In this document: positions 1 to 7,401 of the stretch, one piece after another | Layout of the letters: each line of letters opens with the position of its first letter | Numbering within the stretch: position 1 is the first letter of the stretch | Assembly (NCBI GenBank): GCA_030263375.1 | Contig: SZOV01000014.1 | Coordinates: 1 to 48,556, forward strand | Length of the DNA stretch: 48,556 nt | DNA from: Deltaproteobacteria bacterium PRO3 | GTDB taxonomy: Bacteria > UBA10199 > DSSB01 | Direction: 5' to 3' | Made by a program: the position numbers and the translations under genes | Notes under the pieces: generated by a model | What the model was told of the DNA's origin: nothing | The model's input: only the letters and a program-made list of their open reading frames with translations | Database searches by the model: none

Positions 1-291
1 GACGCCGTCGCCGATATATTCCCCCGCGGTCGCCACCGAGCGGATACCGCCGCCGACCTGCAGCCTGGCCGGGACCTCGCGGGCGATGCGGGCGATCAGC
101 TCGCGGTGGACGGGCTTGCCGGCCTTGGCGGCGTCCAAGTCGACGATGTGGATCCACTTCGCGCCCTCCTCGGCGAAGCGCCGGGCCAGGGCGAGCGGGT
201 CGTCGGAGTACTGGGTGACCTGGTCGTAGTCGCCCTGTTGGAGGCGCACGGCCTTGCCGTCTTTCAAGTCGATGGCGGGAAATAGGATCAT
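1..291 (-). CDS. hisA: HisA, phosphoribosylformimino-AICAR-P isomerase (partial, N-terminal part)
   Basis: Only the first 97 codons lie in the window; the gene runs off the left edge. The translation begins MILFPAIDLKDGKAVRL and contains HIVDLDAAKAG and QVGGGIRS, which are the N-terminal beta/alpha-barrel signatures of HisA, including the catalytic Asp of the AIDLKDG motif. HisA is a cytoplasmic enzyme that isomerises ProFAR to PRFAR in histidine synthesis, making the substrate for HisF-HisH. Its ATG overlaps the hisH TGA stop by four bases (ATGA), implying translational coupling. The family is normally about 240 residues, so roughly 60% is missing beyond the edge. hisF would be expected next, but this cannot be seen. 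Confidence 0.95.
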   Translation of the reverse strand, partial: MILFPAIDLKDGKAVRLQQGDYDQVTQYSDDPLALARRFAEEGAKWIHIVDLDAAKAGKPVHRELIARIAREVPARLQVGGGIRSVATAGEYIGDGV

Positions 292-890
292 AGTTTCACG
301 AAGCGTTTCAGCAGGCCCAGCCCCACCTTTTGGGATTTCTCCGGGTGGAACTGGGTCGCGAAGATGTTGTCGGACTCGAGGCTCGCCGCGAACTCGAGGC
401 CGTAGTCGCTGACGGCGGCGATCGCCTTCTTCTTTTCGGGCGCGACGTAGTAGCTGTGCACGAAGTAGACGTAGTCGCCCTCCATGCCCTCCAGCAGCCG
501 CGGCTTGCCCTTCAGCTTCAGCCGGTTCCAGCCCATGTGCGGGACCTTCAGGCCCAGCTCGGGCGAGAAGCGCCGGACCTTGCCGGGCAGGATGCCCAAG
601 CCCCGGTGACGCCCGCCTTCCTCGCTCTCGTCCATCAACAGCTGCATGCCCAGGCAGATGCCGAGGAAGGGCCGGCCGGAGGCGATGAACTCGCGGATGG
701 GCTCGATCAGGCCGTAGCTCTCGAGATTGGCCATGCAGTCCTTGAAGGCGCCGACGCCGGGCAGGATGAGCTTGTCCGCCTTCGCGGCCCGCTTGGGGTC
801 GCGGGTGACGGCGCATTTCCCCCCGACGTCCTCGACGGCCTTCGAGACGCTGCGGAGGTTGCCCATGTCGTAGTCTAAAATGGCGATCAT
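288..890 (-). CDS. hisH: HisH, glutamine amidotransferase subunit of imidazole glycerol phosphate synthase
   Basis: This 200-residue protein is full length for HisH. It is a class I glutamine amidotransferase that hydrolyses glutamine and passes ammonia to HisF, giving IGP and AICAR. Visible signatures are the N-terminal ILDYDMGNLRSV, the oxyanion strand PGVGAF, the nucleophile Cys79 in GICLGMQLL, and the His182/Glu184 pair of the triad in FHPEKS near the C-terminus. It lies 51 bp downstream of hisB and overlaps hisA by four bases, so hisB-hisH-hisA look like one operon on the minus strand. Confidence 0.96.
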   Translation of the reverse strand: MIAILDYDMGNLRSVSKAVEDVGGKCAVTRDPKRAAKADKLILPGVGAFKDCMANLESYGLIEPIREFIASGRPFLGICLGMQLLMDESEEGGRHRGLGILPGKVRRFSPELGLKVPHMGWNRLKLKGKPRLLEGMEGDYVYFVHSYYVAPEKKKAIAAVSDYGLEFAASLESDNIFATQFHPEKSQKVGLGLLKRFVKL

Positions 891-941
891 GCGAATCCGC
901 CGGGACCGTTTTCCCGCTTCGAGGACGGGTACGAACGGACC

Positions 942-1529
942 TTACAGCGCCCCTTTTGTCGATGGCACCCCGCGCACCCGAGCGTCCTTCTGCGTCGCCA
1001 TGTCCACGGCCTTGGCGAAGGCCTTGAACATCGACTCGACGATGTGGTGCCGGTTGCGGCCGTACCAGACGTTGATGTGCAGGTTGACCAGGGCGGCGTT
1101 GGTGAAGCCCTGGAAAAATTCCGGCACCAGCTCGACGTCGAAGGTCCCGATGCGCCCGGCCTTCAGCTTGGGGTTGTAGATCATGCAGGGCCGCCCGGCG
1201 AAGTCGACGGCGACGGTGGTCAGGACCTCGTCCATCGGCAGCGTGAAGTGCCCGTAGCGCCGGACGCCCTTTTTGTCGCGCAGCGCCTGGGTGAAGGCCT
1301 CGCCCAGGGCAATGCCGACGTCCTCGACGGTGTGGTGCAGGTCGACATGGACGTCGCCCTTGGCCTTGACCGTCAGGTCGAAGAGCCCGTGCTTGGCGAA
1401 GGCCTCGAGCATGTGGTTCAAGAAGGGGATGGGCGTGTCGACCTTGTACTTCCCCCTCCCGTCAATGTTGAGCTCGACGGAGATCTGGGTTTCTTTGGTA
1501 TTGCGGACGATTTTGGCCTTTCTGGGCAT
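942..1529 (-). CDS. hisB: HisB, imidazoleglycerol-phosphate dehydratase (monofunctional)
   Basis: This 195-residue protein is the monofunctional dehydratase, without the N-terminal HAD phosphatase found in the bifunctional enterobacterial HisB. It converts IGP to imidazole acetol phosphate. The metal-binding repeats are visible as [17 protein letters not shown] and [17 protein letters not shown] in the first half and as [17 protein letters not shown] in the second half. It is the first his gene visible and faces away from bioB, so the 152-bp gap 1530-1681 should hold two divergent promoters. A TAAAAT hexamer at 1594-1599 is a possible -10 for bioB, without a convincing -35. Confidence 0.96.
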   Translation of the reverse strand: MPRKAKIVRNTKETQISVELNIDGRGKYKVDTPIPFLNHMLEAFAKHGLFDLTVKAKGDVHVDLHHTVEDVGIALGEAFTQALRDKKGVRRYGHFTLPMDEVLTTVAVDFAGRPCMIYNPKLKAGRIGTFDVELVPEFFQGFTNAALVNLHINVWYGRNRHHIVESMFKAFAKAVDMATQKDARVRGVPSTKGAL

Positions 1530-1681
1530 GGGGAGGCGAAGCTAGGGGATTTTGGGGGGCTTGTCAAACCCGCCCCGCGCCCCTCTATCTAGTTAAAATG
1601 ACTCGCCCTTCCTAAAAGCCGTTGCCAGCCGGTCGGACCTTGTGTTTTAGGGACCGGCGGTGGGTGTGAAGAAGAGGACTT

Positions 1682-2719
1682 ATGGAAATCCTGCACGATA
1701 CCTGTGAGATCGCCCGACGGGGCATCGGCCCCGAGCAGGCCCTGGCCATCTTTCGCATGGGAGACGCGGAGTTCTTCGAAAAGATCCTCCCGCTGGCCAA
1801 GTCCCTCCGCGAACGCGCCTTCGGCAACCAGATCAGCTTCTGCTCCATCGTCAACGCCAAGAGCGGCGCTTGCGTCGAGAGCTGCAGCTTCTGCGCCCAG
1901 TCCAACTCCTATAAGGGCGCCCAGGCGCCGGTCTATCCCCTGATGTCCGCGGATAAGATCCTCGAGAAGGCGAAGGAGGCCGAGTCCTTCGGCGCCACCG
2001 AATTTTCCATCGTCACCAGCGGTCGCGGCATGACCAAGCAGAAAGAGCTCGACACCATGGTCGACGCCATCAAAAAGATCCGCGAGCAGACCGACGTCGA
2101 GACCTGCGCCTCGTTCGGCTTGATGAGCCGCGAGGACCTCCTGCGCCTCAAAGAGGCCGGGATGATCCACTACCACCACAACATCGAGACCGCGCGCTCC
2201 TACTTCCCCAACATCGTCCAAAGTCACAGCTGGGAGGACGAGGTCGCCACCGTCAAGAACGCCAAGGAGCTGGGCTTCGAGGTCTGCTGCGGCGGGATCT
2301 TCGGCATGGGCGAGTCGGTCGAGCAGCGGGTCGAGTTCATCTTTCAGTTGAAAGACATCGATCCCGATTCCATCCCGATCAACTTCCTCAACCCCCGCCC
2401 CGGCACGCCGCTGGCCGACAAGCACGACCTGACCCCGCTCGACTGCCTGAAGATCATCGCGGTGCTGCGCCTGGCCATGCCCGATAAAGAGCTTTTCGTC
2501 TGCGGCGGCCGCGAGGTCAACATGGGCGAGTGGCAAGACAAGATGTTCGACGCCGGGGCCAGCGGCACCATGCTCGGCAACTATCTCACCACCCAGGGTC
2601 GCAGCCCCGAGCAAGACCTGGCGCTGATTCGCAGCCAGGGCCTGGTGCCCGTGGCGCCGCACCGCAAGGCTAAGCCCGCAGAGGACGCCTCGGTGTCTTC
2701 CGCTGCAGTAGGTGCCTGA
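1682..2719 (+). CDS. bioB: Biotin synthase BioB
   Basis: This 345-residue radical-SAM enzyme inserts sulfur into dethiobiotin to make biotin, the last step of the pathway. The SAM-binding [4Fe-4S] cluster motif is C64-x3-C68-x2-C71 (ACVESCSFCAQ). Other family signatures are HHNIETARSYFP, VCCGGIFGMGE, NFLNPRPGTPL and GGREVNMG. The ATG at 1682 follows a GAGGA ribosome site. The last 25 residues are Ala/Ser-rich and unlike the core. It opens the bioB-F-A-D operon; no bioC or bioH for pimeloyl-ACP synthesis is visible nearby. Confidence 0.97.
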   Translation: MEILHDTCEIARRGIGPEQALAIFRMGDAEFFEKILPLAKSLRERAFGNQISFCSIVNAKSGACVESCSFCAQSNSYKGAQAPVYPLMSADKILEKAKEAESFGATEFSIVTSGRGMTKQKELDTMVDAIKKIREQTDVETCASFGLMSREDLLRLKEAGMIHYHHNIETARSYFPNIVQSHSWEDEVATVKNAKELGFEVCCGGIFGMGESVEQRVEFIFQLKDIDPDSIPINFLNPRPGTPLADKHDLTPLDCLKIIAVLRLAMPDKELFVCGGREVNMGEWQDKMFDAGASGTMLGNYLTTQGRSPEQDLALIRSQGLVPVAPHRKAKPAEDASVSSAAVGA

Positions 2720-2738
2720 GCGTTACGCTTTTGTGGTG

Positions 2739-2860
2739 CGAAATCCGCGACGGGCCTCGGAACGGGTCCTGTCCGGTCTGCACCCCCACCGTGCTCGCAG
2801 GCTGCGCGCGGCGGGGGGCCCCCGCCCGGCCACCCATTCCAAGGCCCGTCGCGGATTTCG
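2739..2860. repeat. 122-bp palindromic element between bioB and bioF
   Basis: The left arm at 2739-2767 and the right arm at 2832-2860 are complementary at 27 of 29 positions, and the outer 19 bp are perfect (arm begins CGAAATCCGCGACGGGCCT). The 64-bp centre is extremely GC-rich and contains the smaller palindrome CGGGGGGCCCCCG. The element fills most of the 179-bp bioB-bioF gap and would form a very stable RNA hairpin in the bio mRNA. Its reading-through frame creates a spurious 56-codon extension in front of bioF. It looks like a MITE- or REP-type insertion, which is an inference; no second copy was noticed in the window. Confidence 0.8.
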
Positions 2861-2898
2861 ATCCATTATGGTTTAGGGTAGTTCTTTTCCGAATTATT

Positions 2899-4119
2899 AT
2901 GGGATTCGAACGACTCCATAAAGCCCTCGCGGGCCTCGAGACGGCGGGATTGCGCCGGGACCTGAAAGAGATCCAGGGCGCGCAGGGCCGCGTCCTGCGC
3001 CATCAGGGGCGCGACTATCTCAATTTTTCCTCCAACAACTACCTCGGCCTGGCCGATCACCCCGCCCTGCGCGAGGCCGTGGAGCGGGGCCTGCGCGATT
3101 GGGGCCTGGGCTCCGGCGCGGCACGCCTGGTGACCGGCTCGCAGGGACCGGTGCACCGCCTGGAAGAGGCCCTGGCGGAGTTCAAGGGCACGGAGGCGGC
3201 GCTGGTCTTCAACTCCGGCTACCACGCCAACCTGGGCGCCCTGAGCTGCCTGCTGGGGGAAGGGGACCTGATCTTTTCGGACGAGCTGAATCACGCCTCG
3301 ATGATCGACGGGATGCGGCTGAGCAAGGCCGAGAAGCTCGTCTACCGGCACAACGATCTCGACGACCTGGGCGATCGCCTGCGCGCGGCGCGAAGGCGCG
3401 CGGCGCCGGGGGCGCAGTTTTTGATCGCGACCGAGACGGTCTTCTCGATGGACGGCGACCTGGCTCCCCTGGAATCTTTGCTGCGACTGGCCGAGGAGTT
3501 TGACGCGTGGCTTTACTTGGACGAGGCCCACGCCACCGGCGTCTTCGGCCCGACGGGCGCGGGGCTCTTCGAGACCCTGGCCGGGCGCGGGCGCCACGCG
3601 GACCGGGTGATCCAGATGGGGACCCTGGGCAAGGCCCTGGGCTGCTTCGGCGCCTACATCGCCGGGCCGCGGGTCCTGGTGGATTTTTTGGTGAACCGGG
3701 CGCGGCCCTTCATCTACACGACGGCCTTGCCGCCGGCCTTGGCCGAGGCCGCCCGCGAGGCCCTGCGAATCGTCGTCGGCGAGCCGGAGCGGCGGTCGGC
3801 GCTGTGGGATCGGGTGCGGGATTTTGACGCGGGCGCGGGACGGGCGCGGTCCCCGATCGTTCCGGTGCTGGTGGGCGCGGCCGAAGCGGCGGTGGCGATG
3901 AGCCGCGCGCTTGCGGAACGCGGGTTCTGGGTCTCGGCGATCCGCCCGCCGACGGTGCCGCCGGGGACGGCGAGGTTGCGGGTGACCTTGATGGCGACGC
4001 ATACCAAGGAAGACGTGGCGGCCTTAAGGTCGGCACTGCAAAATGTAGGGACGAACCTTGTGTTCGCCCCCGAGCACGGAGGGGAGGGCGAACACAAGGT
4101 TCGTCCCTACAAATCCTGA
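2899..4119 (+). CDS. bioF: 8-amino-7-oxononanoate synthase BioF with an IR-encoded C-terminal tail
   Basis: This PLP enzyme of the alpha-oxoamine synthase family condenses pimeloyl-ACP/CoA with alanine. Visible motifs are [26 protein letters not shown], the Asp-containing [13 protein letters not shown] and the PLP lysine K245 in [12 protein letters not shown]. The start was set at ATG 2899 ([10 protein letters not shown]) because upstream codons lie inside the palindromic element. The protein has 406 residues; the last 24 or so (beginning [11 protein letters not shown] and ending KVRPYKS) are encoded by a perfect inverted repeat and are probably not ancestral. The sequence alone does not exclude glycine C-acetyltransferase, but its place between bioB and bioA makes BioF very likely. 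Confidence 0.94.
   Translation: MGFERLHKALAGLETAGLRRDLKEIQGAQGRVLRHQGRDYLNFSSNNYLGLADHPALREAVERGLRDWGLGSGAARLVTGSQGPVHRLEEALAEFKGTEAALVFNSGYHANLGALSCLLGEGDLIFSDELNHASMIDGMRLSKAEKLVYRHNDLDDLGDRLRAARRRAAPGAQFLIATETVFSMDGDLAPLESLLRLAEEFDAWLYLDEAHATGVFGPTGAGLFETLAGRGRHADRVIQMGTLGKALGCFGAYIAGPRVLVDFLVNRARPFIYTTALPPALAEAAREALRIVVGEPERRSALWDRVRDFDAGAGRARSPIVPVLVGAAEAAVAMSRALAERGFWVSAIRPPTVPPGTARLRVTLMATHTKEDVAALRSALQNVGTNLVFAPEHGGEGEHKVRPYKS
4044..4111. repeat. Perfect 26-bp inverted repeat within the bioF 3' end
   Basis: Positions 4044-4069 and 4086-4111 are exact reverse complements (arm begins TGTAGGGACGAACCTTGTGT), separated by a 16-bp loop. The element lies inside bioF and ends 6 bp before the bioF stop, so it was inserted in frame near the end of the gene and now codes for its tail. 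One arm end (AAGGTTCGTCCCTAC) recurs with one mismatch at 13320-13334. A dispersed palindromic element is the best explanation. Confidence 0.9.
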
Positions 4120-5432
4120 TGCACTCGAACGCCCAACACCTCAAAGACCTCGACCGCCGCCTCGTCTGGCACCCCTTCACCCAGATGCAGGAGTACATGG
4201 CCGAAGAGCCGATGATCGTCGAGCGCGGCGAGGGCTGCCACTTGATCGACATCGAGGGGCGGCGCTACCTGGACGGCGTCTCCTCGCTGTGGGTGAACGT
4301 CCACGGCCACCGCCGCGCCGAGATCGACGCGGCGATCCGCGCCCAGCTTGACAAGATCGCCCACTCCACCCTGCTGGGCCTGGCCAACGTCCCCTCCATC
4401 GAGTTGGCCGAGCGCCTGCTGCAAGTCGCCCCGCGCAACCTGAAAAAGGTCTTCTATTCCGACAACGGCGCCACCGCCGTCGAGATCGCGCTCAAGATGG
4501 CGTTTCAGTATTGGCAGCAGCGGGGCGGCGCCGACGCGAAGAAGATCCGTTTCGTGACGCTGCGCGACGCCTATCACGGCGACACCCTGGGCTCGGTCAG
4601 CGTCGGCGGCATCGACCTCTTCCACAAGGTCTTCCGCCCGCTGCTCTTCGAGTCCCTGGTGATCGAAAACTTCAGCTTCGAGCAGGCCAGCGAGCTCTTC
4701 GCGAGACACTCGGGCGAGATCGCCGCCTGCGTCGTCGAGCCGATGATCCAGGGCGCCGCGGGGATGCGCACCCAGCCGCCGGGATTTTTGACGCACCTTC
4801 GGAAGCTTTGTGACGCGCACGGCGCCTTTCTGATCTGCGACGAGGTGGCGACCGGTTTCGGGCGCACGGGGAAGATGTTCGCGGTCGAGCACGAGGGCGT
4901 CGCGCCGGATTTCCTCTGCCTGGCGAAGGGGATCACCGGCGGCTACCTCCCGCTGGCGGCGACGCTCACCACCGAGCGGGTCTTCCAGGGCTTCTGCGGC
5001 GCCTACCGCGACTTCAAGACCTTCTTCCACGGGCACAGCTACACCGGCAATCCCCTGGCCTGCGCCGCGGCGCTCGCCAATTTGAAGATCTTCGAGGAGG
5101 AGCGGGTGATCGAGCGCCTGCAGCCCAAGGTAGCCTTGCTTAGCGAGGCCTTGCGGCGCTTCGCCGCGCACCCCCAGGTCCGCGAGGTGCGGCAGATCGG
5201 CCTGATGGCGGGGATCGAGCTGGTCGCCGATAAGGCCGCCGGGACGCCTTATCCGCTGGAGGCGAAGATGGGATTTCGGGTCTGCCGCGCGGCGCGCGAG
5301 CGGGGCGCCCTGCTCAGGCCGCTTGGAAACGTCCTGGTCGTCTTGCCGCCCCTGGCGATCGAGGCGCGGGACTTGCAGGCCCTGTTGGAAATTTTATGGG
5401 AATCGCTTGAGGAAACGACGCGCAATCTCTAG
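4119..5432 (+). CDS. bioA: Adenosylmethionine-8-amino-7-oxononanoate aminotransferase BioA
   Basis: This 437-residue class III aminotransferase makes 7,8-diaminopelargonic acid using SAM as amino donor. Signatures are [10 protein letters not shown] near the N-terminus, [29 protein letters not shown] for the PLP phosphate site, [27 protein letters not shown] with the cofactor-contacting Asp, the PLP lysine K270 in [13 protein letters not shown], and [17 protein letters not shown]. Its ATG overlaps the bioF stop by one base (TGATG), which suggests coupled translation. The overlap also means that the palindrome at the bioF end sits directly over the bioA ribosome-binding region. Confidence 0.97.
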   Translation: MHSNAQHLKDLDRRLVWHPFTQMQEYMAEEPMIVERGEGCHLIDIEGRRYLDGVSSLWVNVHGHRRAEIDAAIRAQLDKIAHSTLLGLANVPSIELAERLLQVAPRNLKKVFYSDNGATAVEIALKMAFQYWQQRGGADAKKIRFVTLRDAYHGDTLGSVSVGGIDLFHKVFRPLLFESLVIENFSFEQASELFARHSGEIAACVVEPMIQGAAGMRTQPPGFLTHLRKLCDAHGAFLICDEVATGFGRTGKMFAVEHEGVAPDFLCLAKGITGGYLPLAATLTTERVFQGFCGAYRDFKTFFHGHSYTGNPLACAAALANLKIFEEERVIERLQPKVALLSEALRRFAAHPQVREVRQIGLMAGIELVADKAAGTPYPLEAKMGFRVCRAARERGALLRPLGNVLVVLPPLAIEARDLQALLEILWESLEETTRNL

Positions 5433-6179
<747 letters not shown>

Positions 6180-6232
6180 GGCCGAAACCTTCCAGGGTTT
6201 GGAACGACAAGATTGGAATAACGGGTTAGGGA

Positions 6233-7327
6233 GTGACGACGAGTGCCGACAAGATGAATAAAGCCGAAACCAATTCCTCCGTCTGGATCGGCGGTCCCAA
6301 GACCGACCTGATCTTCTTCTGCTTCGGCTGGGTGCCGGTGTTTCTGGCCTTCGTCCTCGCCTTCGAGGCGGGGCGCAAGCAGGATCTGTGGCCCGCGTTG
6401 ATCGCCTTCGTCCTGATGATCAGCTTCATCCACCGCCATCTCACCTTTCCCTTGGTCTACGCCGACCCCGACCAGCTCGCCGCGCGCAAGAAGGCCTATG
6501 TCCTCTTTCCCTTCCTCTTCTTCCTGCTGACCCTGGCGGGCATCCTCTACGTCGAGCCGGGCCTGGGCCCCAAGGCGAGGCCGGTGCGGCCCTTGCTGGC
6601 GGTCTTGGTCTTCCTCTCGGTGGTCTGGAATATCTACCACACGCTGATGCAGAAGATGGGTATCCTGCGCGTCTACTCGCGCAAGGCGGGCTACGGCCGG
6701 CCCTGGATCGACAAGGCGATGATCTGGGTCTGGTTTCTGTTTCTGCTCCTGCAGCTGGCCTCGAGTCCCAAGGTGCAGCAGGAGGTGGTGCGCTTGAGCG
6801 CCGCCGGCAGGATGCTCAACCGCGTCTTCGAGCCGTTGCTGCCCGTCATGCCCTATTTGGCGGGCGCGGCCCTGGCCGCGGGCCTCGTCATCACCGGCTT
6901 TTACCTGAAGCAGGAATTCTCTCACCGCGGCCGCTTCCACTGGCCGAAGAACCTCTTCGTGCTGAGCGTCCTGCTGCTCTACGCCACGCTGGGCTACGAC
7001 TTCGTCGCGGGCTACGCGGCCTTCGGCTTCTCCCATGCCATCGAGTACATCGCCTTCGTCAACGTCTTCTCCCGGCGCAAGTACCTCGCGCGTCCCGCCG
7101 AGTCCTCGCCGCTGGCCGCCTGGATCCGCCGCCAGGGTTGGAGCTTCGGCGTCTTCGCGGCGGGGATGGTGACGATCTTCCTGCTTTGGCGCCATTGGTC
7201 CTGGACCACGCTGGGCTGGTACATCCTGGCGAGCAGCTTTCTGCACTTCCTCTATGACGGCTGGATTTGGAAGGTCCGCGACCCGAAGGTGGCCCAGCCG
7301 CTCGGCATCCGCCCGCAGGAGGCCTGA
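6233..7327 (+). CDS. Polytopic membrane protein of unknown function
   Basis: This protein has 364 residues and about nine hydrophobic helices. The GTG at 6233 follows TTAGGGA; an ATG six codons in is an alternative start. I do not recognise the family with certainty. Polar motifs embedded in or next to the helices are FIHRHLTFPLVYAD, WNIYHTLMQKMGILRVYSRK, FSHAIEYIAF and SFLHFLYDGWIWKVRDP, so several histidines lie at membrane borders, as in membrane-bound di-iron or haem enzymes. That comparison is only suggestive. It is 53 bp downstream of bioD on the same strand, but nothing ties it to biotin. Confidence 0.7.
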   Translation: MTTSADKMNKAETNSSVWIGGPKTDLIFFCFGWVPVFLAFVLAFEAGRKQDLWPALIAFVLMISFIHRHLTFPLVYADPDQLAARKKAYVLFPFLFFLLTLAGILYVEPGLGPKARPVRPLLAVLVFLSVVWNIYHTLMQKMGILRVYSRKAGYGRPWIDKAMIWVWFLFLLLQLASSPKVQQEVVRLSAAGRMLNRVFEPLLPVMPYLAGAALAAGLVITGFYLKQEFSHRGRFHWPKNLFVLSVLLLYATLGYDFVAGYAAFGFSHAIEYIAFVNVFSRRKYLARPAESSPLAAWIRRQGWSFGVFAAGMVTIFLLWRHWSWTTLGWYILASSFLHFLYDGWIWKVRDPKVAQPLGIRPQEA

Positions 7328-7349
7328 GAAAATTTTCGCTTCAAAAATA

Positions 7350-7383
7350 GAAAGAGGGAACCCCTCGCGGGATTCCCCCTTTC
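7350..7383. terminator. Bidirectional terminator between convergent genes
   Basis: The sequence GAAAGAGGGAACCC, a five-base loop CTCGC, then GGGATTCCCCCTTTC forms an imperfect hairpin between two genes whose stop codons face each other. On the minus strand it is followed by CTATTTTTG, giving a weak U-tract. Confidence 0.6.
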
Positions 7384-7401
7384 CTCTTCCAGGTCCAAAA
7401 C

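Noticed and set aside
1561-1600. BirA operator-like TTGTCAAACC...GTTAAAATG upstream of bioB
   Set aside because: The half-sites differ from TTGTAAACC/GGTTTACAA and the spacing is about 21 rather than about 15 bases, so it cannot be supported.
1589-2662. Long minus-strand frame opposite bioB
   Set aside because: It is an antisense shadow caused by GC-rich third positions; its protein is low-complexity Leu/Gly/Ala with no motif, whereas the plus strand is clearly BioB.
2731-2898. 56-codon upstream extension of the bioF frame
   Set aside because: It is encoded by the palindromic element, has no BioF similarity, and the conserved N-terminus begins at ATG 2899.
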